A DNA stretch of 62,260 bases from the NCBI GenBank assembly GCA_017433725.1, contig JAFRGQ010000073.1, positions 1-62,260 on the forward strand, in the 5' to 3' direction. The DNA comes from Lachnospiraceae bacterium. Lineage in GTDB: Bacteria > Bacillota > Clostridia > Lachnospirales > Lachnospiraceae. The translations under genes and the position numbers were made by a program. The notes under the pieces were generated by a model that saw only the letters and a list, made by a program, of their open reading frames with translations, made no database searches and was not told the DNA's origin. Positions 8,569-17,256 of the stretch are shown piece by piece. Position 1 is the first letter of the stretch; each line of letters opens with the position of its first letter.

Positions 8569-10032
8569 TTAAAATTGTGCATAAATAAAGGTAGAGGCGT
8601 CCAATCCGTAATCATGAATCATCCCGATCAGCAGTATCAAAACACAGGATAAATAGAGAATCCATCGGAACAATTTATTCTGTCTGTTCAGCCAGCCCAT
8701 GATACTTATTTTGCTTTCGTGCAGCAGATCTACCAGTAGCAAGGCAAGGAGTTCTACGACCAGAATTGTAAGCATCCTCTGGTCACATCCAACGAGAAAC
8801 AGCTTTTCTGTAACACTGGACTGAAACTGAAAATTGCCGGCTATCTGCTTTATTATGGCAACAGCATCCTGAGCGGATGGGCTTCTGAAAAAGAGCCAGG
8901 CGAAATCGACCAGAATGAAAGTCGGAATGGCATGGAAGAATCTGTAACTGAAACAATCGGTCTTGATATGAGATTTATCAAGGAACGCCTTCCTAAGAGG
9001 ATAAATCAGTCTTTCCAAGACCTGGTACAAACCATGAATGCATCCCCATATCATATATGTCCATCCATTCCCGTGCCATATGCCGCTCACGAGGAACGTT
9101 ATGAACAAATTCAGGTATTGTCGCACCTTACCTTTTCTGTTGCCACCGAGGGGAATATATACATAATCTTTAAGCCAGGTGGACAGGCTTATATGCCATC
9201 GGCTCCAGAAATCTTTCATGTCCAGAGCGAAATATGGCTGCCTGAAGTTGACAATCAAGTGATAGCCAAAAGTTTCGGCTATACCGAGCGCGATATAACT
9301 GTATCCCGCAAAATCGGCATAAAGCTGAATCCCATAGAGAAAAACGGCAAAGAGCATCGTGAAGCCTGTCTGCTCAACATAGGAACCAAATGCAGCGTCT
9401 ACAATGACCGCTGCCCTGTTCGCGATCAGGCATTTCAGAAAATAGCCCCACAGCATGAGCATCAGACCGTGCTTTACAGTATCATATTCAAATGATATAT
9501 CGGATTGAATCTGCTTTAGCAGGTTACTGCCTCTCTCGATAGGTCCCGACATAATGTTCGGAAAGAAGGATATGAATAGCGCATACCTTATGCAATTCGA
9601 TTCCGGCTCGTATTTTCCCCGGTATACATCAACCATATACCCGATAGCCGTCAGAACAAAAAAAGACAGGCCGATTGGCGCTGCGATACTAATAATCCCC
9701 CCTGTCGCGGGATCTGAGATACCGAAGATGGTTCTTAAGCCGTCCATCCAAAATTCCCAGAATTTGAACACGCAAAGTGTTACAAGGGAAACAGCGATAC
9801 CGAGAGAAAGAAGCCGTTTCCTGCCTTTTCGCATCCGTGGCAGTGTCAATGCCGTTGCGTAAGAAATCAAAGTTATGAATAATAATACTGCTGAATATTT
9901 CAGGTTCCAGCTCGCATAGAAAACATAGCTTGCTATCAGGAGCCAACTGTTCTTAAGCCGTTTGGGTATGATGTAATAAATGATAAAAACGATTATTAAA
10001 AAAATCAGGAATTTAAACGAAAAGAACGACAT
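8569..10032 (-). CDS. MBOAT family membrane O-acyltransferase (DltB/AlgI-like)
   Basis: A 487-residue polytopic membrane protein with about ten hydrophobic segments. The MBOAT core is intact: PNIMSGPIERGSNLLKQ, then ALDMKDFWSRWHISLSTW, YIPLGGNRKG and the catalytic histidine in VSGIWHGNGWTYMIWG. Family members move acetyl or alanyl groups across the membrane for O-acylation of envelope polymers. The ATG at 10032 was chosen because AAGGAG lies 11 nt upstream and the protein then begins directly with the first membrane segment (MSFFSFKFLIFLI). Its partner SGNH protein is immediately downstream. Confidence 0.92.
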   Translation of the reverse strand: MSFFSFKFLIFLIIVFIIYYIIPKRLKNSWLLIASYVFYASWNLKYSAVLLFITLISYATALTLPRMRKGRKRLLSLGIAVSLVTLCVFKFWEFWMDGLRTIFGISDPATGGIISIAAPIGLSFFVLTAIGYMVDVYRGKYEPESNCIRYALFISFFPNIMSGPIERGSNLLKQIQSDISFEYDTVKHGLMLMLWGYFLKCLIANRAAVIVDAAFGSYVEQTGFTMLFAVFLYGIQLYADFAGYSYIALGIAETFGYHLIVNFRQPYFALDMKDFWSRWHISLSTWLKDYVYIPLGGNRKGKVRQYLNLFITFLVSGIWHGNGWTYMIWGCIHGLYQVLERLIYPLRKAFLDKSHIKTDCFSYRFFHAIPTFILVDFAWLFFRSPSAQDAVAIIKQIAGNFQFQSSVTEKLFLVGCDQRMLTILVVELLALLLVDLLHESKISIMGWLNRQNKLFRWILYLSCVLILLIGMIHDYGLDASTFIYAQF

Positions 10033-10223
10033 CGTCTCTATGACTCCTTTTGCTTTTCTGTATTTCGAAAATCCTGATTCTGCACGCAGAATCTGTCGTT
10101 CCGACATGTTGAATTATTTTTGGGAATCTCTTTTCAATTCTCTTAATCTTTTCATCTCGCAAAGACATTATATAAGAAAAGAGCCTGCCGCAAAAGTATA
10201 AACTCCACAAAATCCATCAGGGT

Positions 10224-10389
10224 TTCAAGAACGCCTCGGCGTTCTTGCCGCGACGTGCGCGGCGCGTAAGCGCCTTCCACTGCGCACGTCTGCGATCCGC
10301 CGTGCCTAAGCATGCGTAACAATGCTCCAGTGGAGCATTGTGCAGCTGAGGCTTTTCTTCTTCATCGCGAGATTGTACTCACGATGAAG
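10224..10389. repeat. interspersed multi-hairpin repeat, family B, copy 1
   Basis: A chain of hairpins in this order: AAGAACGC/GCGTTCTT; GACGTGCGC/GCGCACGTC enclosing GGCGC-gtaa-GCGCC; the near-perfect palindrome ACAATGCTCCA-G-TGGAGCATTGT; and CTTCATCGCGAG/CTCACGATGAAG around ATTGTA. A second full copy is at 55939-56109. The whole 10033-10541 interval has no gene; it holds this repeat, a family D copy (10403-10446) and the rplT terminator. Confidence 0.85.
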
Positions 10390-10402
10390 CCAGATTTCAC
10401 TT

Positions 10403-10446
10403 GCGCGCGTATCATAGACTCACGTCACGATTATTGCGCGATGAAG
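10403..10446 (-). repeat. family D repeat, inverted copy
   Basis: The reverse complement of this stretch matches 58995-59040 closely. Shared segments, read in the + orientation of that copy, are CATCGCGCAATA, TGACGTG and TGAGTCTATGAT followed by CGCGCG. Both copies are rich in short inverted repeats. Confidence 0.6.
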
Positions 10447-10454
10447 AATAAAAC

Positions 10455-10495
10455 TCTGAAAATAATATAGAGCTGTTGCACTTACGCAACAGCCC
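10455..10495 (-). terminator. Rho-independent terminator after rplT
   Basis: Minus strand: GGGGCTGTTGC-gtaagt-GCAACAGC then TCTATATTATTTT, about 50 nt past the rplT stop. Confidence 0.75.
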
Positions 10496-10541
10496 CTTAA
10501 AATTCACATTCATTCTGCTTTTGACAGGTCTCTGTCAGAAA

Positions 10542-10898
10542 TCAGCCAAGCTTGCTCTTAGCAAGTTCTGCAAGTGTAGCAAATGCCTCTGCATCATTAA
10601 CAGCGAGGTCAGCGAGCATCTTACGGTTCATGTCTACGCCTGCAAGCTTGAGACCATGCATGAAATTGCTGTAGTTGATACCGTTGATTCTTGCAGCAGC
10701 ATTGATACGAGCGATCCACAGTCTGCGGAAATCTCTCTTCTTCTGCTTGCGGCCGGCAAAAGATGCTGTGAGTGCACGCATAACAGACTGCTTAGCGATT
10801 CTATACTGTTTTGATCTTGCGCCATAGTAACCCTTGGCGAGCTTCAGTACACGATTATGTCTTTTTCTGGCGTTTAAACCGCCCTTAATTCTTGCCAT
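10542..10898 (-). CDS. rplT: 50S ribosomal protein L20
   Basis: A 118-residue ribosomal protein, the usual L20 length, starting [23 protein letters not shown]. The 23S-binding basic N-terminal helix is followed by the conserved [16 protein letters not shown] segment. It is the last gene of infC-rpmI-rplT, 22 bp after rpmI. L20 is the known autoregulator of this operon in Firmicutes, where it binds the infC leader. Such a leader with an early terminator is present here (11653-11855). Confidence 0.98.
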   Translation of the reverse strand: MARIKGGLNARKRHNRVLKLAKGYYGARSKQYRIAKQSVMRALTASFAGRKQKKRDFRRLWIARINAAARINGINYSNFMHGLKLAGVDMNRKMLADLAVNDAEAFATLAELAKSKLG

Positions 10899-10920
10899 CT
10901 TTTATTCCTCCCAATCCTTC

Positions 10921-11118
10921 TTATTCGTACGGCAGCAGCTTCTTCATAACCTTAGCATTGGTATGATCTGTAATCGTAGCCTGGCGAAGGTTTCTCTTGG
11001 TCTTGCGGGATTTCTTGGTAAGGATATGGCTCTTATAAGCTTTCATTCTCTTAAGCTTACCGGATCCAGTTACATGAAAGCGCTTCTCAGCTGCTCTCTT
11101 GGTCTTCATCTTAGGCAT
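10921..11118 (-). CDS. rpmI: 50S ribosomal protein L35
   Basis: A 65-residue, very basic protein: [20 protein letters not shown] and [17 protein letters not shown] are diagnostic of L35. It sits between infC (21 bp upstream) and rplT (22 bp downstream) in the standard order and shares their leader-controlled transcript. Confidence 0.98.
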   Translation of the reverse strand: MPKMKTKRAAEKRFHVTGSGKLKRMKAYKSHILTKKSRKTKRNLRQATITDHTNAKVMKKLLPYE

Positions 11119-11139
11119 GGTGTATTTCTCCTCTCTGTT

Positions 11140-11652
11140 TTACTTCCTGCTCTTTTCAGCCAGGAACATAGTCATGAAACGTCCTTCCATCTTCGGGGCT
11201 TTTTCGACTACTGCAATGTCCGAAAGTTGTGTGGCAAACGCGTCCATCATCGGGCGGCTTGCGGATGTATGCGCCATCTCGCGTCCACGAAAGCGAATGC
11301 TGACTTTAACTTTGTTGCCTTTTTCAATGAACTTACGGGCAGCGGCTACCTTGGTATTGAGGTCATTTTCGTCGATGTTAGGAGACATGCGGACTTCCTT
11401 GACTTCAACTATCTTCTGTTTTTTTCTGGCTTCTTTTTCTTTTCTGGCCTGCTCATACCGATACTTTCCGTAGTCGATGATTTTGCAGACTGGCGGCTGA
11501 GCTTTCGGTGCAATCTTGACCAGGTCAAGACCGGCTGAATCAGCCATCTGTTGAGCCTTAAATGTCGGCATAATGCCGAGCTGTTCACCGTTCTCGCCGA
11601 TCAGGCGGATCTCTCGATCTCTGATCTGCTCATTAATCATTAAGTCGCTAAT
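11140..11652 (-). CDS. infC: translation initiation factor IF-3, AUU start
   Basis: A 170-residue IF-3. The N-terminal domain begins LMINEQIRDREIRLIGENGEQLGIM; a helical linker rich in Lys/Arg/Glu (about 80-95) joins the C-terminal domain with VKVSIRFRGREMAHTSASR. Start choice: the nearest ATG (11640) has no Shine-Dalgarno at usable distance. An in-frame ATT at 11652 lies 8 nt after a strong AAGGAGG (11661-11667) and extends the protein by the conserved residues ISDL. AUU starts are the rule for infC and allow IF-3 to repress its own translation. Transcription is probably also controlled by the leader upstream. Confidence 0.95.
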   Translation of the reverse strand: MSDLMINEQIRDREIRLIGENGEQLGIMPTFKAQQMADSAGLDLVKIAPKAQPPVCKIIDYGKYRYEQARKEKEARKKQKIVEVKEVRMSPNIDENDLNTKVAAARKFIEKGNKVKVSIRFRGREMAHTSASRPMMDAFATQLSDIAVVEKAPKMEGRFMTMFLAEKSRK

Positions 11653-11855
11653 CGCTTTTCCCTCCTTTAAAGAATGACTTTCATCTGTCCCATAAACTGA
11701 CTGTCCAAAGGCTTATTCATATAACAAAAGAAAAAAGAGTGACGCAGTCACTCTCAATCACACACGCAAACTAAACCAACCACATTTGCGGAATATGAAC
11801 GCCCGGTCACAGACTGCATGCCGGGGTGAGAGCAAAGCTCTGCTTGCTTTTGAAC
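11653..11855 (-). ncRNA. infC leader RNA, L20-type ribosomal protein leader
   Basis: About 200 nt of leader between a promoter (11862-11890) and infC. The minus strand shows AGAGC-ttt-GCTCT and an adjacent CCCGG...CCGGG stem. These are followed by a complete terminator hairpin, AGAGTGAC-tgc-GTCACTCT, with TTTTTTCTTTTG. A terminator inside the leader fits the known Firmicute mechanism in which excess L20 stabilises premature termination. Assignment to the L20 leader family is by position and architecture, not by covariance search. Confidence 0.75.
11725..11754 (-). terminator. attenuator hairpin in the infC leader
   Basis: Eight perfect base pairs (AGAGTGAC/GTCACTCT) followed by six T and a further T-rich run on the minus strand, about 70 nt before the infC AUU start. 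Confidence 0.85.
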
Positions 11856-11861
11856 TTCTAT

Positions 11862-11890
11862 AAGTTATCATGAATCGATTTTTCCGTCAA
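11862..11890 (-). promoter_or_regulatory. sigma-A promoter for infC-rpmI-rplT
   Basis: Minus strand TTGACG, 17 bp, then TAACTT preceded by TGA (extended -10). The predicted start near 11855 gives a leader of about 200 nt. Confidence 0.6.
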
Positions 11891-11932
11891 GTATTTTTTT
11901 ATTTTTTTCTTTCACCTGGCTTCTTTTGCTTC

Positions 11933-12060
11933 CGCCGCATTTTTTATTGTTCTTTCACCGGAGTTTTTTCTTCTTTCGCTGCATTTTTTATTGTTTTTTC
12001 ACCGGAGTTAATTTCGCCTTACGTTGTATTTTTTATTGTTCTTACTCTGTGTTTTTATTT
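11933..12060 (+). repeat. degenerate T-rich tandem repeat upstream of a lipoprotein gene
   Basis: Three imperfect units begin at about 11933, 11977 and 12015. Each holds a CGC(C/T) start, then ATTTTTTATTGTT and, in the first two, TTTCACCGGAGTT. The block fills the space between the infC promoter and the lipoprotein promoter. Confidence 0.6.
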
Positions 12061-12068
12061 TTTCTTCT

Positions 12069-12100
12069 TTCACACATTTTTCAGTATTTTATGCTATACT
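12069..12100 (+). promoter_or_regulatory. probable promoter of the DUF4352-like lipoprotein gene
   Basis: TATGCTATACT at 12090-12100 gives overlapping -10 candidates (TATACT best). The -35 is poor (TTCACA or TTTCAC at non-ideal spacing). A strong AAAGGAGG follows at 12119-12126. Confidence 0.45.
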
Positions 12101-12133
12101 CAATTATCCTAATACTATTAAAGGAGGTCTGCA

Positions 12134-12925
12134 ATGAGAAAAAATATGAAATATGCAGCCGTTCTTGCCCTGATGCTTGCTGTGGCCACGGGTTGCGGCA
12201 ACAAGGGACAGACGATCCTGACCAGCGATGTTTCCATCGAGGAGGATTCCTTCTCTGTCAGCGACGATGTTGCTTACTTAGGTAACGACAATATCGGAGC
12301 AGATGAGTCTATGACGGAATCGGAAATGACAGCCACAGCCGGTGATACAGAAAGTACAAAAGGCAATATAAAGGAAGAATTGCCGGATTATCTGAAAGGT
12401 GATGCATCTGGCAGCGGTTCCGCATCAAAAGCTCAGGATGATTCCGCGATTCCGAGTGACGTCGGTGAAGGACGCAATATTGAGACAGGAGCGCAGATCA
12501 CGGCTGCTGAGAACGCTGAGTCCTGCAAGTTAGGTGAGACCTACACGATCAACACACGTTACGGGGACATGGAGCTTACTGTTCTGTCGGTCGATGTCGT
12601 CAAGAATAAAGACAAACTCTCCTCTGCTCCGAAGATCGTACGCGTGAACTACAGCTATTCCAACGTAGGAGCTGTATCAGGCGTTATGATCACAGATCTT
12701 TTCTTCCGCATGGCTGATGATGGAGGAAAAGCGCTCCCCGTTTATATTCCGGATTACATGTCGGATGAGAATCCCGAGCCTCAGGTCGTCGAGAAGGGTG
12801 AATCCTGTGATGCGGTGATCTGCTATGAATTGTACGATGATCCCGATGAATTCACGCTGTTCTTTGACGATCAGACGACCGGTGCTGTGGAACCGCAGGA
12901 GCTTTTCTGGGTAATCAAAAATTAA
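12134..12925 (+). CDS. lipoprotein with C-terminal DUF4352/DUF5067-like domain
   Basis: A 263-residue predicted lipoprotein. Signal peptide 1-20 ends in a lipobox with Cys21 (AVATGC). Residues 22-130 are acidic and Ser/Thr-rich, probably an unfolded spacer across the wall. About 130-263 form a beta-rich domain (LGETYTINTRYGDMELTVLSV, IVRVNYSYSNVG, VEKGESCDAVICYEL) resembling the immunoglobulin-like DUF4352/DUF5067 folds common in Firmicute lipoproteins. Strong AAAGGAGG at 7-8 nt from the ATG. It is one of few plus-strand genes here and is convergent with the SEC-C gene. Ligand or partner unknown. Confidence 0.8.
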   Translation: MRKNMKYAAVLALMLAVATGCGNKGQTILTSDVSIEEDSFSVSDDVAYLGNDNIGADESMTESEMTATAGDTESTKGNIKEELPDYLKGDASGSGSASKAQDDSAIPSDVGEGRNIETGAQITAAENAESCKLGETYTINTRYGDMELTVLSVDVVKNKDKLSSAPKIVRVNYSYSNVGAVSGVMITDLFFRMADDGGKALPVYIPDYMSDENPEPQVVEKGESCDAVICYELYDDPDEFTLFFDDQTTGAVEPQELFWVIKN

Positions 12926-13042
12926 ACCGAAGGAAATCAAATCGTCCGGAGATATTCGAGCCCGTGGCGCGAAACCCGGCTCGGAAATTATCTCGATATC
13001 AGCTGACATAAATCCAAACCATAGAAATCTACAGAAAACTTT

Positions 13043-13068
13043 AGGGCTGCCGCAAATACGGCAGCCCT
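13043..13068. terminator. bidirectional hairpin between convergent genes
   Basis: Perfect 10-bp stem AGGGCTGCCG/CGGCAGCCCT with loop CAAATA, between the lipoprotein (+) and SEC-C (-) stop codons. T-runs are weak on both sides, so termination is inferred mainly from position. Confidence 0.6.
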
Positions 13069-13092
13069 TCTCCATGCTCATTACTTATTTCT

Positions 13093-13662
13093 TTATTTAT
13101 TTCTTCCGCAGCACTTCTTATACTTCTTGCCGGAACCGCACGGACACGGATCATTGCGTCCGATCTTCTTCGGCTTTACGATCGTACCGGACTTCTTCTG
13201 CTCAAGGTAAAGCTCATGAAGCTTCTCCTCCGAGAAGATATCCTTCCATGCCGGGATTTCGTACAGCCAGTCTGCTTTTGCGTCGACCATATTCTTGTAC
13301 AGAAGTTCCTTATCAAAACCGAGATTTACTACCGTATCCTCATCCATCGTCTCAATAGGGTTCTTCTCGATCAGACTGTCGTTGATTCCGTCAAGGAAAC
13401 CTGTCATGGTTTCAACGGAAATATCATATTTCTCTGCAAGTTCTCTGACTGTTCCGCTGACTACTTCATCCGGGTTCTGAAGGAGCTGCTCATAGATGCT
13501 CTTCTCGATCTGGAAATACTCATTCCAGAACTGTCTGAGGGATTCCTTCTCGGCATTCTGATTGTAAGCTTTTTTTCTCCATTGGCCAAGAAGTGTTTTT
13601 TCGTCAACTTTCAGTTCATTTTCAATAGTGGTAGCTGCACCACCTGTAATAGCGTCTGCCAT
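13093..13662 (-). CDS. SEC-C metal-binding motif protein
   Basis: A 189-residue protein ending in a perfect SEC-C zinc motif: [19 protein letters not shown] (about 169-187), with Cys pairs CxC and CC. The same motif occurs at the SecA C-terminus, where it binds zinc and SecB or ribosomes. The N-terminal part (about 30-165) is helical and acidic and reads like a clostridial stand-alone SEC-C protein without a SecA core. It uses GGAG 7 nt from the ATG. Function unknown; ribosome or SecB-like chaperone association is possible by analogy only. Confidence 0.85.
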   Translation of the reverse strand: MADAITGGAATTIENELKVDEKTLLGQWRKKAYNQNAEKESLRQFWNEYFQIEKSIYEQLLQNPDEVVSGTVRELAEKYDISVETMTGFLDGINDSLIEKNPIETMDEDTVVNLGFDKELLYKNMVDAKADWLYEIPAWKDIFSEEKLHELYLEQKKSGTIVKPKKIGRNDPCPCGSGKKYKKCCGRNK

Positions 13663-13870
13663 TGTCTCACTCCAATCATTTTCAAAAATTGCAAAATATC
13701 AAAATTTAATGCCAAGCAATGATAACACAGTGACGAGCATTTTACAACCCGCGCAGTTTCTGTTTTATTATCTGTTTAGTCTTCAGGAACGCCTCGGCAT
13801 TCAGCGGCGCCGCACAGAGTACGAAGCACTTTCTCTTTCGTTTTAAACGCAACTGACACGGGCTGCGGCA

Positions 13871-16800
13871 TTATTTATTGTTAAAGAAGTTCGCGTTGAA
13901 TCCGTTGATCTGGGACTTCCAGTTGCTGCCGATATGCGCATTCATGTAATGCGATACATGGCTGTTCCAATTCTTGGTATCCATGTACTTGAATACATCT
14001 GCGGACGGTTTTGCCGAACCGTTGCTGTGATATATACCAAGCCACCAGCCGCCTGATGTCTCGCCGGAATTGTCATAATCGCGATGTATAGCGAGCATAT
14101 CAATATTCGGGTCGAACTCCGCGAGATAGTAGGCAAATGCCACCGAAGCCGCCTGCTGTCCCTCGAAATTATGTCCCTGATAAACAGATGACAATCCGGT
14201 CTCGGACATAATGACACGCGTGGCGGACCCGTATGTACTCTTAATGTAAGCTGCAAAATATCTCGCATTCAGCATTGTGATCTGCTGAGATGAACCGGAA
14301 TTCTCGATGGTGAACACGCGATTCCAGAAACGGCAATCCTGCTCAGGCGACGGATAAGGATGCATCGCCATATCCCAGTGAACGAGTCCCTGTCTCCTCA
14401 GGTCTGTGTTGAAGTCTGCCGTGAGCTTCATTCCGTTGTACGAGCCGGCCAGACTCCACGAGAGATTCCAGTTGTGATCAAGAGAAATATAGGTTCTCGC
14501 ATTGCTCCATCTACTCTTGATGGATGCATTGAACATACGGAATCCTTCAGCCATTGCCTCATGGAACTCACTGTATGATACATCACCGGTATAATTATAC
14601 GTATTATACTGCTGCAGCTCATTGCCGTAGATCCAGTTCGCAAGCGTTATACCGTTGGTACTCCATTTCTCTGCCAGGCACGCGAACAGTGCTTCGAGAC
14701 GTTTTCTGTGACTGTTCTTTGTATTCAGCGCATAAAGCGTAGCAGAATTCTTTCTGCTTCCGGTTACGGCAGCCGGATACATATAATTCGTGTTTGAACC
14801 GTCATACAGGTAGAAGATACCCGTCACAACAATTCCGGCGTTGTTATAGGACTTAATCCTATCGCCGTATACATTGATGATACTGCTGAAATGATATGTC
14901 TTTCCTTCATATTGGTAGGCAAGATCGTTGCCTGCAAGGAAACCGTCAATCGGAAGATCAAGAACCACATGGCTGCAGTTGAGATTCTTAGCAAGGCCCA
15001 CAGAATCCGCACTCGTCTTAATACCTTTCTTGGTGCCGTGTGCAGGCTTCGGGAAAGCTTTCGTGTTCGTTGCCGCAGCCTGAGGATTCTGAATATAATA
15101 TGCATTACTGATAATGCGGTAGATTCCCCGGTTCACCGTAGCTATGTAGAATTTCTTCTGAAGAAGACTGTTCGCACTGTTCTTATTCAACTTAACATTA
15201 AATGTGTATTCTGTCGCCATAGGAGCATGCGCAAGCGGCGTATGATCCCTGACAGTCGTTTCATACGGTTCGACCGCAAAAAGATAAGCATAACCTGTGT
15301 CTGAAGCCTGTTTACCGCCTTTGGCAGTAACCGTGACCGTATTGTGATCTGAGGCAGAAACCGTATTCTTGTTGATGCGGACACATGTGAGATACCATCT
15401 CTGCCTTTGGGCTGCTTCATATGTCGCAAGACGGACGTTGGCACCGTACGCTTCGGAGCCGGTACTCTCAATGACCATCTTTGTATTCAGACAAGATCTC
15501 AGTACGAAACTGCCGTCACCTCTGATCACAGGATCCCAAAGCTGAGCTTTCGTTCCCTTATATGTACCCAGCTCGATATTTGCGTGCTCATGGGCTGAGC
15601 CGCCGGCGACCTGAAGCACCTTGCCTGATGCGGTAGCAGTGATCTTATACCAGGTATTTGTCGTATTGCCGTATGCTACAGGCTCCATCTTGAATTTCTG
15701 GGCAGCAGTCTCATTCCAGTCATACAAATCGATGTTCGTTCCATCCGCCGTTCCGGCTGCGCTGACATCGAGAACACGGTCCGTGTTTTTGACTGAACGG
15801 ATATAGACCGCATTGGTCGGAACGAAATCCGGAGTGTAAACGCTCTTCACGAATTTCTGACAGCCCAGATTCCTGAATGTATTCACAATCATCGTGGTCC
15901 CGGCACTGACTCCGCCGCCCTTGGCACAGAGCGAAATGCTGGAATTGGAGCGCGGAAGATAAGCAAACGTTCCGTCAGAATATCTTCTGATCAGCCACTG
16001 CTGCGCGAACTTATTGGTACGCTTTTCCTGAATGACATTGCATCCCGACTTACTGCCGTTGTTTTCGACTGTAAGTGCCATTCCGTTGCTCTTATTGACC
16101 AGAATATAGTAACCGGCTATATGATGAACCGCAGTATACTTCAGGATGTCCTTATTATCTGCATTTGCAAGCTGTACGTCTGCTCCGCTCGCTTTTGAAT
16201 TCTTGGCCGGGGCTACACATTTTGTCAGCGCATTTGTCGGTCTCAGCTGAATGACGCCCGCATAATTCGGAATCGGCGCCTCGGTAAAGATAAACTTCTG
16301 CGCATTTGTATTATTGCTCTTATATACCTGCAGATTGGAGTTCTCAGCTATTGCCCCTGCATATACGTCAAATACGATGCTTGAATTCAGCATGGATGCA
16401 AGGCGATAAGATCCGTCAGCGTTCTTAATAGGCTTCCAACGTCCCGATCTCGCACCGCTGAACTCGTACTGCCAGAGGTTCGCATAATTCTTGGCAGTAT
16501 TTCCCTCTATACGGATAGCTTTGCCGCTGTGAAGATTGGTGAACACATATGTTCCGTCGGACAGTTTGCGGCACATGAATTTCTGCTTCAGGCTGTTGGT
16601 GAGCTTTGAAATAATCATGTTTGCCCCGTTGGATACAGAACTCGCATTGACCGTGACGCAATAGTTCTTGTTCGTGGCACAACGGATATAGTAGGTCTTT
16701 CCATCGACCGGTACGGCGGAAGTATACTTCGCACCTACAAGGACTTCCTGCTCCTTGCTCAGATCGCTGAGACTGGAATCTGTCAGAGAATCCGTCTTGC

Positions 16801-17182
16801 TCTCTGTTTTCGCACTCGAATCAGTGCTCTCGTCAGAAGAAAGGGAGCCCGCAGAAACGCTCGAATCTGCAGTTTCCGCTTCCGATACGACTGCACTCTC
16901 AGCCCCGGTCGCGCTTTCAACATTCTCCGGAACGGCGTCCGTTTCCGCACCGGTATTTTCTTCATTTCCCTCGTTTTGGATTTTCTCCGCTTCAGCTAAG
17001 GCAGCAAGAGACTCGTCTCTCAGCTCTTCCCGCGTCTTGTCTCCCTCCACAAGACCGGCAACATTCGCTGCTCCTACAACTGTCTCCGCGGCCGTATCGA
17101 GCTCTGCAGCGTAGACAGGCGTCAGAAGCCCCGCTATCAGCAATGCGGAAATAATACATGCTATCAGTTTCTTTCCTTTCAC
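13871..17182 (-). CDS. large secreted protein: ricin-type lectin repeats plus glycosidase-like DUF5722 domain
   Basis: An 1103-residue secreted protein with a GTG start (GGGAGG at 7 nt) and signal peptide 1-25 ending VYAAE. Residues about 60-145 form a Ser/Glu/Thr-rich spacer. About 155-600 carry three ricin-like beta-trefoil blocks with repeated Q-x-F/W motifs (QKFMCR, QKFIFT, QQWLIR, QKFVKS, QKFKME, QLWDPV, QRWYLT). About 600-700 is a beta-rich connector. About 715-1095 resembles DUF5722, a TIM-barrel glycosidase-like domain. It keeps a GNE motif (Glu about 855) and SETG (Glu about 994) that could be the acid/base and nucleophile of a clan GH-A enzyme. No cell-wall anchor is seen. Substrate unknown. 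Confidence 0.85.
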   Translation of the reverse strand: MKGKKLIACIISALLIAGLLTPVYAAELDTAAETVVGAANVAGLVEGDKTREELRDESLAALAEAEKIQNEGNEENTGAETDAVPENVESATGAESAVVSEAETADSSVSAGSLSSDESTDSSAKTESKTDSLTDSSLSDLSKEQEVLVGAKYTSAVPVDGKTYYIRCATNKNYCVTVNASSVSNGANMIISKLTNSLKQKFMCRKLSDGTYVFTNLHSGKAIRIEGNTAKNYANLWQYEFSGARSGRWKPIKNADGSYRLASMLNSSIVFDVYAGAIAENSNLQVYKSNNTNAQKFIFTEAPIPNYAGVIQLRPTNALTKCVAPAKNSKASGADVQLANADNKDILKYTAVHHIAGYYILVNKSNGMALTVENNGSKSGCNVIQEKRTNKFAQQWLIRRYSDGTFAYLPRSNSSISLCAKGGGVSAGTTMIVNTFRNLGCQKFVKSVYTPDFVPTNAVYIRSVKNTDRVLDVSAAGTADGTNIDLYDWNETAAQKFKMEPVAYGNTTNTWYKITATASGKVLQVAGGSAHEHANIELGTYKGTKAQLWDPVIRGDGSFVLRSCLNTKMVIESTGSEAYGANVRLATYEAAQRQRWYLTCVRINKNTVSASDHNTVTVTAKGGKQASDTGYAYLFAVEPYETTVRDHTPLAHAPMATEYTFNVKLNKNSANSLLQKKFYIATVNRGIYRIISNAYYIQNPQAAATNTKAFPKPAHGTKKGIKTSADSVGLAKNLNCSHVVLDLPIDGFLAGNDLAYQYEGKTYHFSSIINVYGDRIKSYNNAGIVVTGIFYLYDGSNTNYMYPAAVTGSRKNSATLYALNTKNSHRKRLEALFACLAEKWSTNGITLANWIYGNELQQYNTYNYTGDVSYSEFHEAMAEGFRMFNASIKSRWSNARTYISLDHNWNLSWSLAGSYNGMKLTADFNTDLRRQGLVHWDMAMHPYPSPEQDCRFWNRVFTIENSGSSQQITMLNARYFAAYIKSTYGSATRVIMSETGLSSVYQGHNFEGQQAASVAFAYYLAEFDPNIDMLAIHRDYDNSGETSGGWWLGIYHSNGSAKPSADVFKYMDTKNWNSHVSHYMNAHIGSNWKSQINGFNANFFNNK

Positions 17183-17226
17183 GATTTATCCTCCCGTTTC
17201 TGCAAATTATCCTGATGTCATTTTTT

Positions 17227-17242
17227 GTTACATTCATGTAAC
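17227..17242. promoter_or_regulatory. 16-bp palindrome, possible operator
   Basis: GTTACAT-TC-ATGTAAC lies about 8-24 nt downstream of the predicted start of the lectin/DUF5722 transcript, a position where a bound repressor would block elongation or initiation. Confidence 0.5.
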
Positions 17243-17256
17243 ATATACTTAACCAA

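Noticed and set aside
13781-13850. Further copy of repeat family B
   Set aside because: Only about 15 bp resemble the first hairpin (GGAACGCCTCGGC); too short to separate from chance.
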